Shown here one piece after another: positions 26,798-36,547 of a DNA stretch of 64,000 bases (position 1 is the stretch's first letter; each line of letters opens with the position of its first letter). The notes beneath the pieces were generated by a model. It did not search any database and had not been told where the DNA came from. It saw nothing but the letters and a program-made list of their open reading frames with translations. The stretch is from DOZZ01 sp963792655. Lineage in GTDB: Bacteria; Acidobacteriota; Terriglobia; Bryobacterales; Bryobacteraceae. Location of the stretch: NCBI GenBank assembly GCA_963792655.1, contig CAWBWU010000004.1, forward strand, positions 1 to 64,000, read 5' to 3'. Position numbers and translations under genes: made by a program.

Positions 26798-28328
26798 CTA
26801 CCGGCAGTCGAAGTTCACGGCGTCGTTCGTATCTCCACTGCCCTTGTACTTCGCTATCTGCGGATATGCGCAGAGCGGCCTCGTCATCAGCACTTTGCGC
26901 TCGGGGCCAAACTTCGTCGCGACGATCTCACCCGGCGCCGTACCTTTCTCGACCCATTGCTCCAGTGCGCTGAACATCGGAAAGTCAGTCGCGGTCGCTC
27001 CCGCGATTCCGAGCTGTCCAAACGCGCTGGGACCGGCGCCGCCTGCGCAGTGGTCCACACCCGGAGCCATATAGAGGCGTGCAACCCCGGCCGCTGCAGC
27101 CGCGCCCATCTGCCGCACGACTGAGTTGTAGTAGTTGATGCTGTTCATCGGCGAGATGGCCGGATCATTCCAGCCGTGATACATGATCAGCTTGCCACCG
27201 CGCGCAGCGAAGTGGCTCAGGTCAGGGTTTGTTGAGTTCAGCGCCTCGGCCGTCTTTGCGTCGGCGCGCTTCAGCGCGTCATCAACGTTGGCCGTCATAG
27301 AATTCCACGTCGGGTCTTCATAGACCATATAGCGGAAGTAGTTTTCGAGATAGATCATTCCCGCGCCGCCGCCAGGACCCGCACCGAGAATCCAGTCCGC
27401 CCATCCCGGGTACTCACCACCCGGGCGTGAATCCAGGAAACACACCGGACCCGCTGTACAGCTTCTTTAGCGAGATCAACTGGGGCGCGGTTAAACAAGT
27501 GCGCGTCTCTGCGCCCTTGCACAGCAGCACCGAGGGATCGAAGTGGCAGGACTGCGGATCGCTCAGGATCCCGTCGCGCACACCATCCTGCGCGTCGCAC
27601 GCGGCCATCACGGCTGCGGTGATGGCGGGCAGCTTCACACTGGAAATGTATCCCGCCGGATTCGTATAGAGCGGCTTCGCAAGATCGATGCCGGTCGATA
27701 CCAGATGAGTCCAGTTGTTCGCCGGCGCGCCTGCCAGGATGCCGTCGTAGTCTTCGGGGAAGCGCTGCGCTTCCATCAATGCTTCGCGTCCGCCATCGGA
27801 ACACGAATCGAAGTAAGAGTGCTCCGGCGCATGATCGTAATAAGCGTGGATCAGTGCTTTGGCAACGCTCGCAGTCTCATGCACTGCGCGGTATCCGAAG
27901 TCGATGACCTTTTCGGGATGATGATATGCCCAGCTCGCATCCACACCGTCCGCTTCATGACCGGCGTCACTGCCGGCAGCCGCAAAGCCGCGCCGCACGC
28001 TGCCCGCAAGCTGCCCATAACCGATGGAGCCTGCGAAGCCGCCGTTACCCGCGCCCAGGTAGCGCTGGTTCCAGCCTGCAGCGGGCATCCATACTTCGAA
28101 GCGAATGACGGAATCGCTGGACGGGCTGATCACGCCCGCCACACGGCAAAATGCGGGAAGCTTGCCGACCGATGGTCCATAGGGCGGGGTAAACAGTCCG
28201 GCAGCCACCGATTGCGCAACCGTGATCGTTACGCCGGGCAGGTGCTGCGACGACAAGCTCTCGCACGTGGCGGCGAGCGAAACAGAAGTGAATACTACAA
28301 GCAGACCGGCAGCAGCGAAAGCACGCAT
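26798..28328 (-). CDS. Secreted tannase/feruloyl esterase family protein, one frameshift
   Basis: About 510 residues after bridging one base near 27,430 (VFPGF, then GGEYPGWADWILG). The start at 28326-28328 gives a signal peptide (MRAFAAAGLLVVFTSVSLAA). The CS-D-HC motif of the family is complete: YFDSCSDGGRE with the nucleophile and its neighbouring Cys, HGWNDPAISP with the Asp, and GVDHCAGG with His and Cys. The family cleaves aromatic esters such as gallate, ferulate or terephthalate-type substrates outside the cytoplasm. A role in plant polymer or polyphenol breakdown is likely; the exact ester is not predictable. Confidence 0.82.
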
Positions 28329-28339
28329 CGCTGTTGATT

Positions 28340-29883
28340 CTACTCGATGCGTCTCCACTGCCGGCCGTCGCGCTTCATCAGCTCGTCGGCTTCCTTGGGC
28401 CCCCACGACCCCGCGGCATAGTTGGGGAAGTTGCGTGCCGGCAGCGCGCGCCAGACATCGAGCAGCGGCTCCACTGCACTCCAGCCGGCTTCGACCATGT
28501 CGGCGCGTTGGAACAGCGTTTGATCGCCGATCATGCAGTCGTACAGCAAACGCTCATAGCCGGTGCTTGGTTCGGTGCCGAAGTAATCCTTGTACTCGAA
28601 GTTCATGTTGACGCCGCCCACGCGAACGATGCGCGCCGGGCACTTTCGCGCCGAAGCGCAGGCTGATGCCTTCATCGGGCTGAATATGCATCATCAACAG
28701 ATTGGGCGTGAGCTGGTCGACCGGCGTGTCGCGAAACAACACGAATGGCGCGCGGCGGAATTGTATGGTGATCTCGGTCACGCGCTTCGCCAGCCGCTTG
28801 CCCGTGCGGATGTAGAACGGTACATCGGCCCAGCGCCAGTTATCGATGGCCAGCTTCAACGCGACGAAGGTTTCGGTGTTCGAGTCCGGCGATACCAGCG
28901 GCTCTTCCCGATAGCCGGCGACATGATCCGCGCCTTCCATGCCGGGACCATACTGACCGCGCACCGCGCGCGTCAGAACATCTTCGGGCGACAAGGGCGT
29001 GATCGCATGCAGGATCTTCGCTTGCTCGTCGCGCACGGCATCCGCCTTGAAAGAGATCGGCGGCTCCATCGCAGTCAACGAAATCAACTGCAGGATGTGG
29101 TTCGGCACCATGTCGCGCAACGCGCCGGCGCCTTCGTAATAGCCGCCGCGCCGCTCCACGCCGAGAGTTTCGGCCACCGTGATCTGCACGTGGTCGATGT
29201 AGCGGCGGTTCCAGATCGGCTCGAAAATTCCGTTCGAAAAACGGAACACCAAAATGTTCTGGACGGTTTCTTTGCCCAGGTAATGATCGATGCGGTAGAT
29301 CTGCTTCTCGTTCAGCACCTTGCCGATGTCGCGGTTCAATGCTTTGGCGGAATCGAGATCGCTGCCGAACGGCTTCTCGATCACCACGCGCCGCCAGTTA
29401 CCGTTCTCTTCGGCGGTCATGCCCGCATCGCCGAGTTGCTTCACGATCTCCGAGAAGAACTGCGGTGCGCGTCGCGAGGTAGAACAGATGACTCGCGTTC
29501 TTGTTGAACTGATTGTCCTGTTTCTCTAAACACTCACGCAGCCGGCGATACGCATCGGGGTCGCGGAAATCGCCTTTGATGTAAGCGACGCGTTCGAGCA
29601 GCCAATTGCAAACATCGCAATCGTCCGGGCACTCCGCATACTCCAGCAGGTCTTTGCGGACCTTCTCGCGGAACGTGTCGTCATTCAGATCGTCTACGGC
29701 GAAGCCGACAATGGCGAAGTCATGCGGCAACAGCTTTGAGCGTCCCAGGTTGTAGAGGGCCGGGATCAGCTTGCGCGTCGTCAAGTCTCCGGCAGCGCCG
29801 AAGATGACCATCGTGTTGGGGCCGCCTGGTTTCCCGTGATCAGTCTCGGCGGTGAGTGCGTGCGGGTCGGCTGCAGTGCTCAA
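28340..29883 (-). CDS. zwf: Glucose-6-phosphate 1-dehydrogenase, frameshifted
   Basis: First step of the oxidative pentose phosphate pathway, yielding NADPH. About 514 codons when fragments are joined, the normal length. N-terminal FGAAGDLTTRKLIPALYNLG is the NADP fold; RVVIEKPFGSDL and YRIDHYLGKETVQNI hold the substrate-binding and catalytic His region; the end reads WRALPARNFPNYAAGSWGP and EADEL. Frames change near 29,476 and 28,640. TTG start at 29881-29883 with GGAGG about ten bases upstream, eight bases after the gnd stop. Distal gene of rpiB-pgi-gnd-zwf. Confidence 0.9.
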
Positions 29884-29890
29884 TGCTCGT

Positions 29891-30878
29891 CTAGCCTCCG
29901 GAGGCGCGTTCGACGTGGCCGCCGAACTGCTTGCGCATCGCGGACAGCATCTTCTCGGCAAAGGTGTGTTCCTGGCGCGAGCGGAAGCGCGTGAACAACG
30001 ATGATGCGAGCACATCGCCGGGCACTGCTTCATCCAGCGCCGCCTGAATGGTCCAGCGGCCTTCGCCGGAATCCTGCACGAAGCCGGTGTACTCGGAAAG
30101 CTGCGGGTCTTTCGGTCAAGCGCGATGGCGGTCAGATCCAGCAGCCATGAAGAGACCACACTGCCGCGCCGCCACAGCTCGGCGATTTCCGGCAGTCGGA
30201 AGATCGTACTGATACTTCTCTTCGAGCGCCTTCGAGTGCGCGTTGCTCATGATGTCGAAGCCTTCGCCAACGCCTGCATCAGGCCGTACTCGATGCCGTT
30301 GTGCACCATCTTGACGAAGTGCCCCGAGCCCGGCTTGGCCGCAGTGAAGATAACCCTTGCTCGGCTTGCGACTCGTCCTTCGCGTCCCGGCGTGATGTCG
30401 ATGTGACCTAAGCCCGGCGCGAGCGTTTTGAAGATCGGCTCCAGCCGTTCGAACGCTTCTTTCTTGCCGCCGACCATCAGGCAGTAGCCGCGTTCGAGTC
30501 CCCACACGCCGCCGCTGGTGCCTGCATCGAGATAGTGGATGCCTTTGGCTTCAGCCATGCCTGCGCGGCGCACGTCGTCTTTGTAATAAGAGTTGCCGCC
30601 GTCGATGATCGTGTCGCCCGGGCTGAGCTTCGCGATCAATTGCGTGACCATGTATTCGGTGGGGTCGCCTGCCGGCACCATCATCCAAACCGCACGCGGC
30701 GCACTCAGCAGATCGATCAAGACTGTCGACATCGGTGGCGCCCTTCGCACCCATGCCTTTCCATCTCTTTCACTCGCGCGGGGTCAAGATCCATCACTAC
30801 GCACTTGTGCCCGCCGTTCATCAGGCGGTGCGCCATGTTGGCGCCCATGCGGCCGAGGCCGATCATTCCGATTTGCAT
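29891..30878 (-). CDS. gnd: 6-phosphogluconate dehydrogenase (decarboxylating), frameshifted
   Basis: Oxidises 6-phosphogluconate to ribulose 5-phosphate. About 329 codons, the short (GndA/YqeC-like) form. Readable pieces: MQIGMIGLGRMGANMAHRLM at the ATG 30876-30878, IIDGGNSYYKDD, LDAGTSGGVWGLERGYCLMVGG, GSGHFVKMVHNGIEYGLMQA with the catalytic Lys and His, GEGRWTIQAALDEAVP and FGGHVE at the end. At least four single-base shifts separate them. The ATG directly follows the pgi TAG. All catalytic segments survive, arguing for indel errors rather than decay. Confidence 0.88.
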
Positions 30879-32569
30879 CTATGCGACTCCCATCGCGGTT
30901 GCCAGTTGTTGTAAGCCGCGCCGGACATCAGCGCCCAGATGCACTCGCAGAGCCCGCCGCTTGCGCTCTACCAGCACTTCGAAATCGCCGCGCGCCTGCG
31001 CCGCTTTGACGACGCCGAACGTGTACTTCTGGCCGGGCACCGGCAGGTCGTTGGCGTCCTCGCGTGTGATCTGCAGGAACACGCCGGTGTTGGGTCCGCC
31101 CTTGTACGCCTGCCCGGTCGAGTGCAGAAAGCGCGGACCGAAGCCCAGGCACGTCGCCACTTTGTATTTGTCGCGCACGGCCTGCCGAATCTTCTGCAAT
31201 GCCGCTTCATTCTCTGCATCCATCTGCATATAGCGCCAGCAGCGCGAAGTAATCGCCGGGTTGGAGGCGCGCGAGATGCGCTTGCAGGATCGCCGCTCAA
31301 GGTCTGATCAGCTTTGCTCAGCGCCGCAGTGTTGATCGCGATCGGTGAACAACTGCACGCCGTCCCGCTCGAAGAACGGCGTCTCCGGCGGGCAGACTGC
31401 CTTTCTCTTCGTACTCGGTGGTGAGCTTCTTGGTGGCGATCTTGCTGGCTTCGACGTCCGGCTGGTTGAACGGATTGATGCCGATGATCGAGCCTGCAAC
31501 CGCGGTTGCGATCTCCCAGCGGAAGAACTCCTGCCCCAGATCGTAGCGGTCGGCCATGTCGATCCGAATCACCGGTTGACCGGCGGCTTCCAACGCGTCG
31601 ACGGCCGCATCCTGCGCGGCATCCGGCTCCGGCGTGAACCGCACATAGACGAAGACGCGATCGTTGCCGTAGACCTCAGGCGTCGCCGAGCGGTTCGCGA
31701 TCCACCGGAATCAGGCCCTTGCCGTCCTTGCCCGTCGATTCCGCGATCAACTGTTCCAGCCACGCGCCCAAATCGTAGATCGCCGGCGACGCGAAGATCG
31801 TGACCTTGTCGCGCTCCTGCTTTGCGCCAGCGTGCCGAGGATAGCGCCCAGCACGCACGCCGGGATTCTATCGGCCGCATTCGCCGGCTCTGCACGCATC
31901 CACCATCGCCTGCGGCGCTGGCGAGGAACAGCGCGACATCGAGGCCCATCACCGCGGCCGGAACCATGCCGAAATCCGACAGCGCCGAATAGCGTCCGCC
32001 GATGCTTGGCATGCCGTAGAAGATCTGGCGGAACTTGTCCTGCTCGGCGACGCTGCTGCATCTTCGAGCCCGGGTCGGTGATGGCGATGAAGCTGCGCTG
32101 CCATTCTTGTCCGCTGCTCGAAGAAATACTGCTTGAAGATATTGGGCTCAAGCGTGCTGCCGGACTTGCTCGACGACAATGAACAGCGTCTTGGCCGGGT
32201 CGATCTTCTGCCGCAAGTCGCGAATCTGCGCAGGGTCGGTCGAGTCGAGAACGTGCAGCTCGGGAAAGCCGGGCGATCGCGCCGAAGGTCAGCGCGCAAC
32301 ACTTCGGGGCACAGGCTCGAGCCGCCCATCCCGAGCAGCAGCACGTCGCGAAAGCCTTGCTGCTTCACGTCGGCGGCGAACTTGATCAGTTCCGCTTCGC
32401 CTGCAATCTGCTGGCTGACCACCGGCAGCCAGTCCATCCATTTGCTCTCGTCCTGGTTGGTCCACAGCGAAGCATCGCGATGCCAGAGGCGATCGATCTT
32501 CCCTGTGTCCCAATCCGCTAGCGTGCGCTGAACGGCTGCCTGCTCCGATGTCGAAAGTGAAAATTGCAT
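30879..32569 (-). CDS. pgi: Glucose-6-phosphate isomerase (PGI half of the Tal-Pgi type), heavily frameshifted
   Basis: About 563 codons from the ATG at 32569 (GTAAGGAGCTC just upstream) to the TAG at 30879. The start LSTSEQAAVQRTLADWDTGK and RLWHRDASLWTNQDESKWMD, then DVLLLGMGGSSLCPEV and SSKSGSTLEPN (SIS sugar-phosphate sites), and the end ATCLGFGPRFLHSTGQAYKG, GGPNTGVFLQIT resemble the isomerase part of bifunctional transaldolase/PGI proteins rather than the classical E. coli enzyme. No transaldolase domain is fused here. Six or more shifts break it; this is the worst patch of the window. It interconverts glucose 6-P and fructose 6-P. Confidence 0.82.
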
Positions 32570-32576
32570 GAGCTCC

Positions 32577-33026
32577 TTACTTCCGCGCGTCCTGTTCCAT
32601 CTGCTGGATCTTAGCGAGCCGCCGAACGTGACGTTCTTCGCCGGTAAATTGCGCTGTGAGGTATGTGTGAACCAGTTCGTGTGCGGTGGCGGTGCCGATG
32701 ACGCGCGCGCCCAGCACCAGCACGTTCATGTTGTCGTGCTCGACGCCCTGATGCGCCGAGTAAGTGTCGTGGCAAAGTCCGGCGCGGATGCCGGGCATCT
32801 TGTTCGCCGCAACAGAGGCGCCCACGCCGCTGCCGCAAATCAGTATGCCGCGTTCGACCGCGCCCGAGATCACCTGCTCTCCTACCTTCTTGGCGAAGTC
32901 GGGATAGTCGACCGGGTCCGTTGTGCACGTGCCTACATCGACAATCTCGTGCCGGGTGCGCAGATCCGCGATCAGATCTTCTTTCAGCGCCAGACCCGCA
33001 TGGTCTGAGCCGATCACGAGTTTCAT
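32577..33026 (-). CDS. rpiB: Ribose 5-phosphate isomerase B
   Basis: 149 residues, intact. IGSDHAGLALKEDL, ICGSGVGASVAANKMPGIRAG with the catalytic Cys, and NVLVLGARVIG are RpiB/LacAB marks. It interconverts ribose 5-P and ribulose 5-P, the product of gnd in the same operon. Seven bases separate its stop from the pgi ATG. First gene of the rpiB-pgi-gnd-zwf operon; ogt lies 48 bases upstream on the same strand. Confidence 0.96.
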   Translation of the reverse strand: MKLVIGSDHAGLALKEDLIADLRTRHEIVDVGTCTTDPVDYPDFAKKVGEQVISGAVERGILICGSGVGASVAANKMPGIRAGLCHDTYSAHQGVEHDNMNVLVLGARVIGTATAHELVHTYLTAQFTGEERHVRRLAKIQQMEQDARK

Positions 33027-33074
33027 TCCGTAAGCTCTCCTGAGGACATAATACTCGGCTCGCGTCGAAAGACC

Positions 33075-33569
33075 TCAACGAAGCTGAGTGTCGAACAAGG
33101 GTTGCACGTTTTCACTTTCGAGATCGAGTAGAAAGCGCTTCAACGGCAAGCCGCCGCCGAACCCCGTCAGCTTGCCGTTGGACCCGATCACGCGATGGCA
33201 GGGAACAACAATGGGCAGCGGATTCGCGCCGTTCGCCGCGCCCACGGCTCGCACTGCTTTCGCCTTTCCGATTTGCTCCGCGATGTGTTGGTAGCTGCAC
33301 GTCTGGCCGTACGGAATCGCGGTTAGAGCCTTCCAGACGCTGAGCTGAAACGCTGTTCCCTGTGGTGCGAGCGGCAGATCAAAGTCGCGGCGTGCACCGC
33401 GGAAGTAGGCGGAAAGCTGCTCGGCAAGCTCGCGAAGATGCGGATGGCGATCGTTCTCGACAGCGCCTGCCGGGGGCGTGCCGTCGAAGCGAATGGCGCG
33501 AATTCCGTCGTCATCTGCAACCAGCGCAAACTCCCGTTCATCCAAACGAAATCGGGACCAATGCAGCAT
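33075..33569 (-). CDS. ogt: Methylated-DNA--protein-cysteine methyltransferase
   Basis: Suicide repair of O6-alkylguanine in DNA. The acceptor Cys lies in PIVVPCHRVIG, with GTAFQLSVWKALTAIPYGQT (helix-turn-helix Arg-finger region) and NGKLTGFGGGLPLKRFLL following the family. About 164 residues from the ATG at 33567-33569; a GTG two codons earlier (33575) is possible. No Ada regulatory domain, so it is the constitutive Ogt form. Divergent from ispH. Confidence 0.94.
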   Translation of the reverse strand: MLHWSRFRLDEREFALVADDDGIRAIRFDGTPPAGAVENDRHPHLRELAEQLSAYFRGARRDFDLPLAPQGTAFQLSVWKALTAIPYGQTCSYQHIAEQIGKAKAVRAVGAANGANPLPIVVPCHRVIGSNGKLTGFGGGLPLKRFLLDLESENVQPLFDTQLR

Positions 33570-33609
33570 CCGCACAGTGTCCCACGGCGCAAGCGTTCGA
33601 TGGGCGCGC

Positions 33610-33618
33610 TGTTATAAT
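33610..33618 (+). promoter_or_regulatory. Extended -10 promoter of the ispH-shc-hpn operon
   Basis: TGTTATAAT matches the extended -10 consensus (TGnTATAAT) exactly. The -35 position (about 33590-33595) is poor, as is usual for extended -10 promoters. It predicts a start of transcription near 33,625 and a leader of only about 12 bases before the ispH ATG at 33637. On the best evidence in the window this is the sigma-70-type promoter for the hopanoid operon. Confidence 0.65.
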
Positions 33619-33636
33619 AGACTTCACCCCAACTCT

Positions 33637-34627
33637 ATGCCTCTAAAGCCGATAGCCGTCAACCACGGTGAGGAAAAAAAGCTCTACCTGTTGAAGCCGC
33701 GCGGCTTTTGCGCGGGCGTCGTGCGCGCCATCGACGTCGTTAAGATTGCGCTCGATCTGTATGGCCCCCCCGTGTATGTGCGCAAAGAAATCGTGCACAA
33801 CAAGCACGTGGTCGAAGAACTGCGCGAAGCCGGCGCCATCTTTGTCGAAGAGTTGGACGAAGTGCCGGAAGGCGCGCGCGCCATCTTCAGTGCGCATGGA
33901 GTCTCGCCGACGGTTCGCGTCGAGGCTAAGGAACGTAACTTGAACGTGATCGATGCGACCTGTCCGCTGGTCACCAAGGTTCACGTCGAGGCGATCAAGT
34001 TCGCACGCGCCGGCTACACCATCGTTCTGATCGGCCACAAGGATCACGATGAAGTGACGGGCACGCTGGGCGAAGCGCCGCGGCAATCGATTCTGGTGGA
34101 GAGCGTCGAAGATGTGGACGCGCTGCAACTGGCCGACCCGTCGCGCGTCGCTTATCTCACGCAGACAACGCTCAGTCTCGACGAAACCACGCGACATCGT
34201 GCAGCGCTTGAAAGAGCGCTTCCCGATGATCGTAGGCCCCAAGACGCAGGATATCTGCTACGCCACCGAGAACCGGCAGATGGCGGTGAAGGGCGTGGCG
34301 TCGGTGTGCGACTTGTTACTGGTCGTGGGTTCTGCGAACAGTTCCAATTCGAAGCGTCTGGTGGAAGTGGGCCGCAACTTCGGTGTGCAAGGCTACCTTG
34401 TCAACGATTGGAGCGACGTTGATCCCGCATGGCTCGAAGGCGCGAAGAACGTCGGCGTCACCGCCGGTGCATCGGCTCCGGAGCATCTGGTGGAGCAACT
34501 TGTCGAAGCGCTGCAGGGCCAAGGCTATTCGCAACTGGAAGTCGTCGAGCTGGTCGATGAGGATGTGCGCTTCTCGCTGCCGCCTGAGTTGAACTCAGCG
34601 TCGGCGGGCCTCGTGTCGTTACGATGA
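33637..34627 (+). CDS. ispH: 4-hydroxy-3-methylbut-2-enyl diphosphate reductase, one frameshift
   Basis: Last step of the MEP pathway, giving IPP and DMAPP with a [4Fe-4S] cluster. About 330 residues after bridging one base near 34,190. The three cluster Cys are seen: KPRGFCAGVVRAIDVV, VIDATCPLVTKVHVEA and PKTQDICYATENRQ. Also EIVHNKHVVEELR, IFSAHGVSP and VVGSANSSNSKRL, plus AGASAPEHLVEQLVE at the end. ATG at 33637 just after an extended -10 box. The stop overlaps the shc ATG (ATGA), tying C5 supply to hopanoid synthesis. Confidence 0.94.
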
Positions 34628-36546
34628 CTCCGCTCACCATCCAGACCGGCGAAACACTCGACACTCTAGTTCCCGCAATCAAACGAGCTTCCGAACACCT
34701 TCTCAGTCTGCAGCGGGACGAGGGTTACTGGTGGGCCGAACTTACTGCCGACAGTACTCTCGAATCCGATTTCATCCTGCTGCAGTTGTGGCTGTACCCG
34801 CCGCAGAACGGCGTGTGGCGGCCGGAGTCGCGTCCGCTTGTCGACAAAGCGGTGGCGTCAATTCTGGCGAGGCAGTTGCCCGATGGTGGATTCAACATCT
34901 ATCCCACCGGCCCGTCTGAGATCAGTGCGTGCGTCAAAGCGTATTTTGCGCTGAAGCTCGGCGGAGTGCCGGTCAGCGATGCGCGCTTGATCCGCCTGCG
35001 CGATCGTATCCTCGCGCTGGGCGGCATTCAATCGTCCAACAGTTACGTCAAAGTCAACCTGAGTCTGTTCGATCTTTACCCGCGCGAGTACTGCCCCAGC
35101 ATCCCGCCCGAGATTATGCTGCTGCCGGGAAAGCTGCTCTATCGCATGTCGTCGTGGACGCGAGCGATCGTGATTGCACTCGCGATCGTGCACGCGCATA
35201 ACCCGCGCCGTCCGGTGCCGAAGGGCTTCAACCTCGATGAGTTGCATCTGCCCGGGCGCAGTTACGAATTCGATCTGGGCGATAGCTGGCTGAACTGGCG
35301 TAAGGCCTTCATGTCTTCGGACAAGATTCTGAAGCTGTGGGAGAACTACGGCTTCTCGCGCATTCATCGCAGCGCGCTGCGCAAATGCGAACACTGGATG
35401 CTCGAACGCTTCAAGGGCTCTGATGGGCTTGGCGCAATCTATCCGCCGATGATGTACGCGATCATGGCGCTCGATGTACTGGGCTATGCGCCCGATCATC
35501 CGCACCGCGTGGAAGCGTTGAAGCAGTTCAACAATCTGATGGTGGATGACGGCAAGCGCTTCTTCTTCCAGCCGTGCTTCTCGCCGATCTGGGATACGTC
35601 GATTGCGCTCTACGCATTGGGCGAGGCCGGCGCGAAACCGGACGATGCCTTTCGCCGCGCTGCGCAGTGGATGGTCAGCAAAGAGATCCGCCGCAAAGGC
35701 GATTGGGCGGTGCATCGGCCCAACACCGAACCGTCAGGTTGGGCGTTCGAGTTCAACAACGAGTTCTATCCGGATATCGACGACACGGCCATGGTGCTGC
35801 TCGCCTTCAAACATTGCGAGAGCAACGACAGCCCGGAGCAGCGCGCGTGTCTGCAGCGTGCGACTGAATGGCTGGTTGCCATGCAGGGTTCCGATGGCGG
35901 CTGGGCTGCGTTCGACGTCGACAACAACTGGGAGTTCCTGAACAACGTTCCCTTCGCGGATCACAACGCGATGCTCGATCCCGCGTGTGCCGACATTACC
36001 GGGCGCGTGCTGGAAGGCCTCGCGGCGCATGGCCTGACGCGGCAACATGCGGCGATCCAGCGCGGCGTGCAATATCTGGTGCGGACACAAGAGGCTGATG
36101 GCAGCTGGTATGGCCGCTGGGGCGTGGCGTACATCTACGGAACCTGCTTCGCATTGCGCGGGCTGGCCGCCGCAGGCGAAGACGACCACGAGCCGCACAT
36201 CCAGCGCGCGAACGAGTGGCTGCGCTCCATCCAGAACGCCGATGGCGGATGGGGCGAAAGCTGCGCGAGTTACGACAACGGCGTGTTCACCGGAACCGCG
36301 AGCTGCGCTTCGCAAACCGCCTGGGCCATTCTCGGTTTGATCGCGGGCGGCGACACGCATAGCTCAAGCCTGCATAACGGCGTGCGCTATCTGCTCGAGA
36401 CACAGCGCTCGGACGGCGGCTGGGATGAGGAACTTGCGACCGGCACCGGTTTCCCCAAAGTCTTCTATCTGACTTATCACTACTACCGGCACTCGTTTCC
36501 GCTGATGGCGCTCGCGGCTTACGTCAACAGTCAAACGGAGCGTTGA
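34624..36546 (+). CDS. shc: Squalene-hopene cyclase
   Basis: 640 residues, full length. Cyclises squalene to hopene at the inner membrane. The catalytic DIDD (DxDD) is at residues 384-387, and many QW repeats are seen (QRDEGYWWAEL, QGSDGGWAAFD, QEADGSWYGRWG, QNADGGWGES, QRSDGGWDEE). SGWAFEFNNEFYPDIDDTA surrounds the acid. It uses squalene produced through HpnD/HpnC, encoded five genes downstream. ATG overlaps the ispH stop. Also called hpnF. Intact. Confidence 0.97.
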   Translation: MTPLTIQTGETLDTLVPAIKRASEHLLSLQRDEGYWWAELTADSTLESDFILLQLWLYPPQNGVWRPESRPLVDKAVASILARQLPDGGFNIYPTGPSEISACVKAYFALKLGGVPVSDARLIRLRDRILALGGIQSSNSYVKVNLSLFDLYPREYCPSIPPEIMLLPGKLLYRMSSWTRAIVIALAIVHAHNPRRPVPKGFNLDELHLPGRSYEFDLGDSWLNWRKAFMSSDKILKLWENYGFSRIHRSALRKCEHWMLERFKGSDGLGAIYPPMMYAIMALDVLGYAPDHPHRVEALKQFNNLMVDDGKRFFFQPCFSPIWDTSIALYALGEAGAKPDDAFRRAAQWMVSKEIRRKGDWAVHRPNTEPSGWAFEFNNEFYPDIDDTAMVLLAFKHCESNDSPEQRACLQRATEWLVAMQGSDGGWAAFDVDNNWEFLNNVPFADHNAMLDPACADITGRVLEGLAAHGLTRQHAAIQRGVQYLVRTQEADGSWYGRWGVAYIYGTCFALRGLAAAGEDDHEPHIQRANEWLRSIQNADGGWGESCASYDNGVFTGTASCASQTAWAILGLIAGGDTHSSSLHNGVRYLLETQRSDGGWDEELATGTGFPKVFYLTYHYYRHSFPLMALAAYVNSQTER

Positions 36547-36547
36547 C

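Noticed and set aside
28590..29507. 305-codon plus-strand frame opposite zwf
   Set aside because: Shadow of zwf: its His/Arg-rich translation has no domain and the minus strand gives continuous G6PDH motifs in joined frames.
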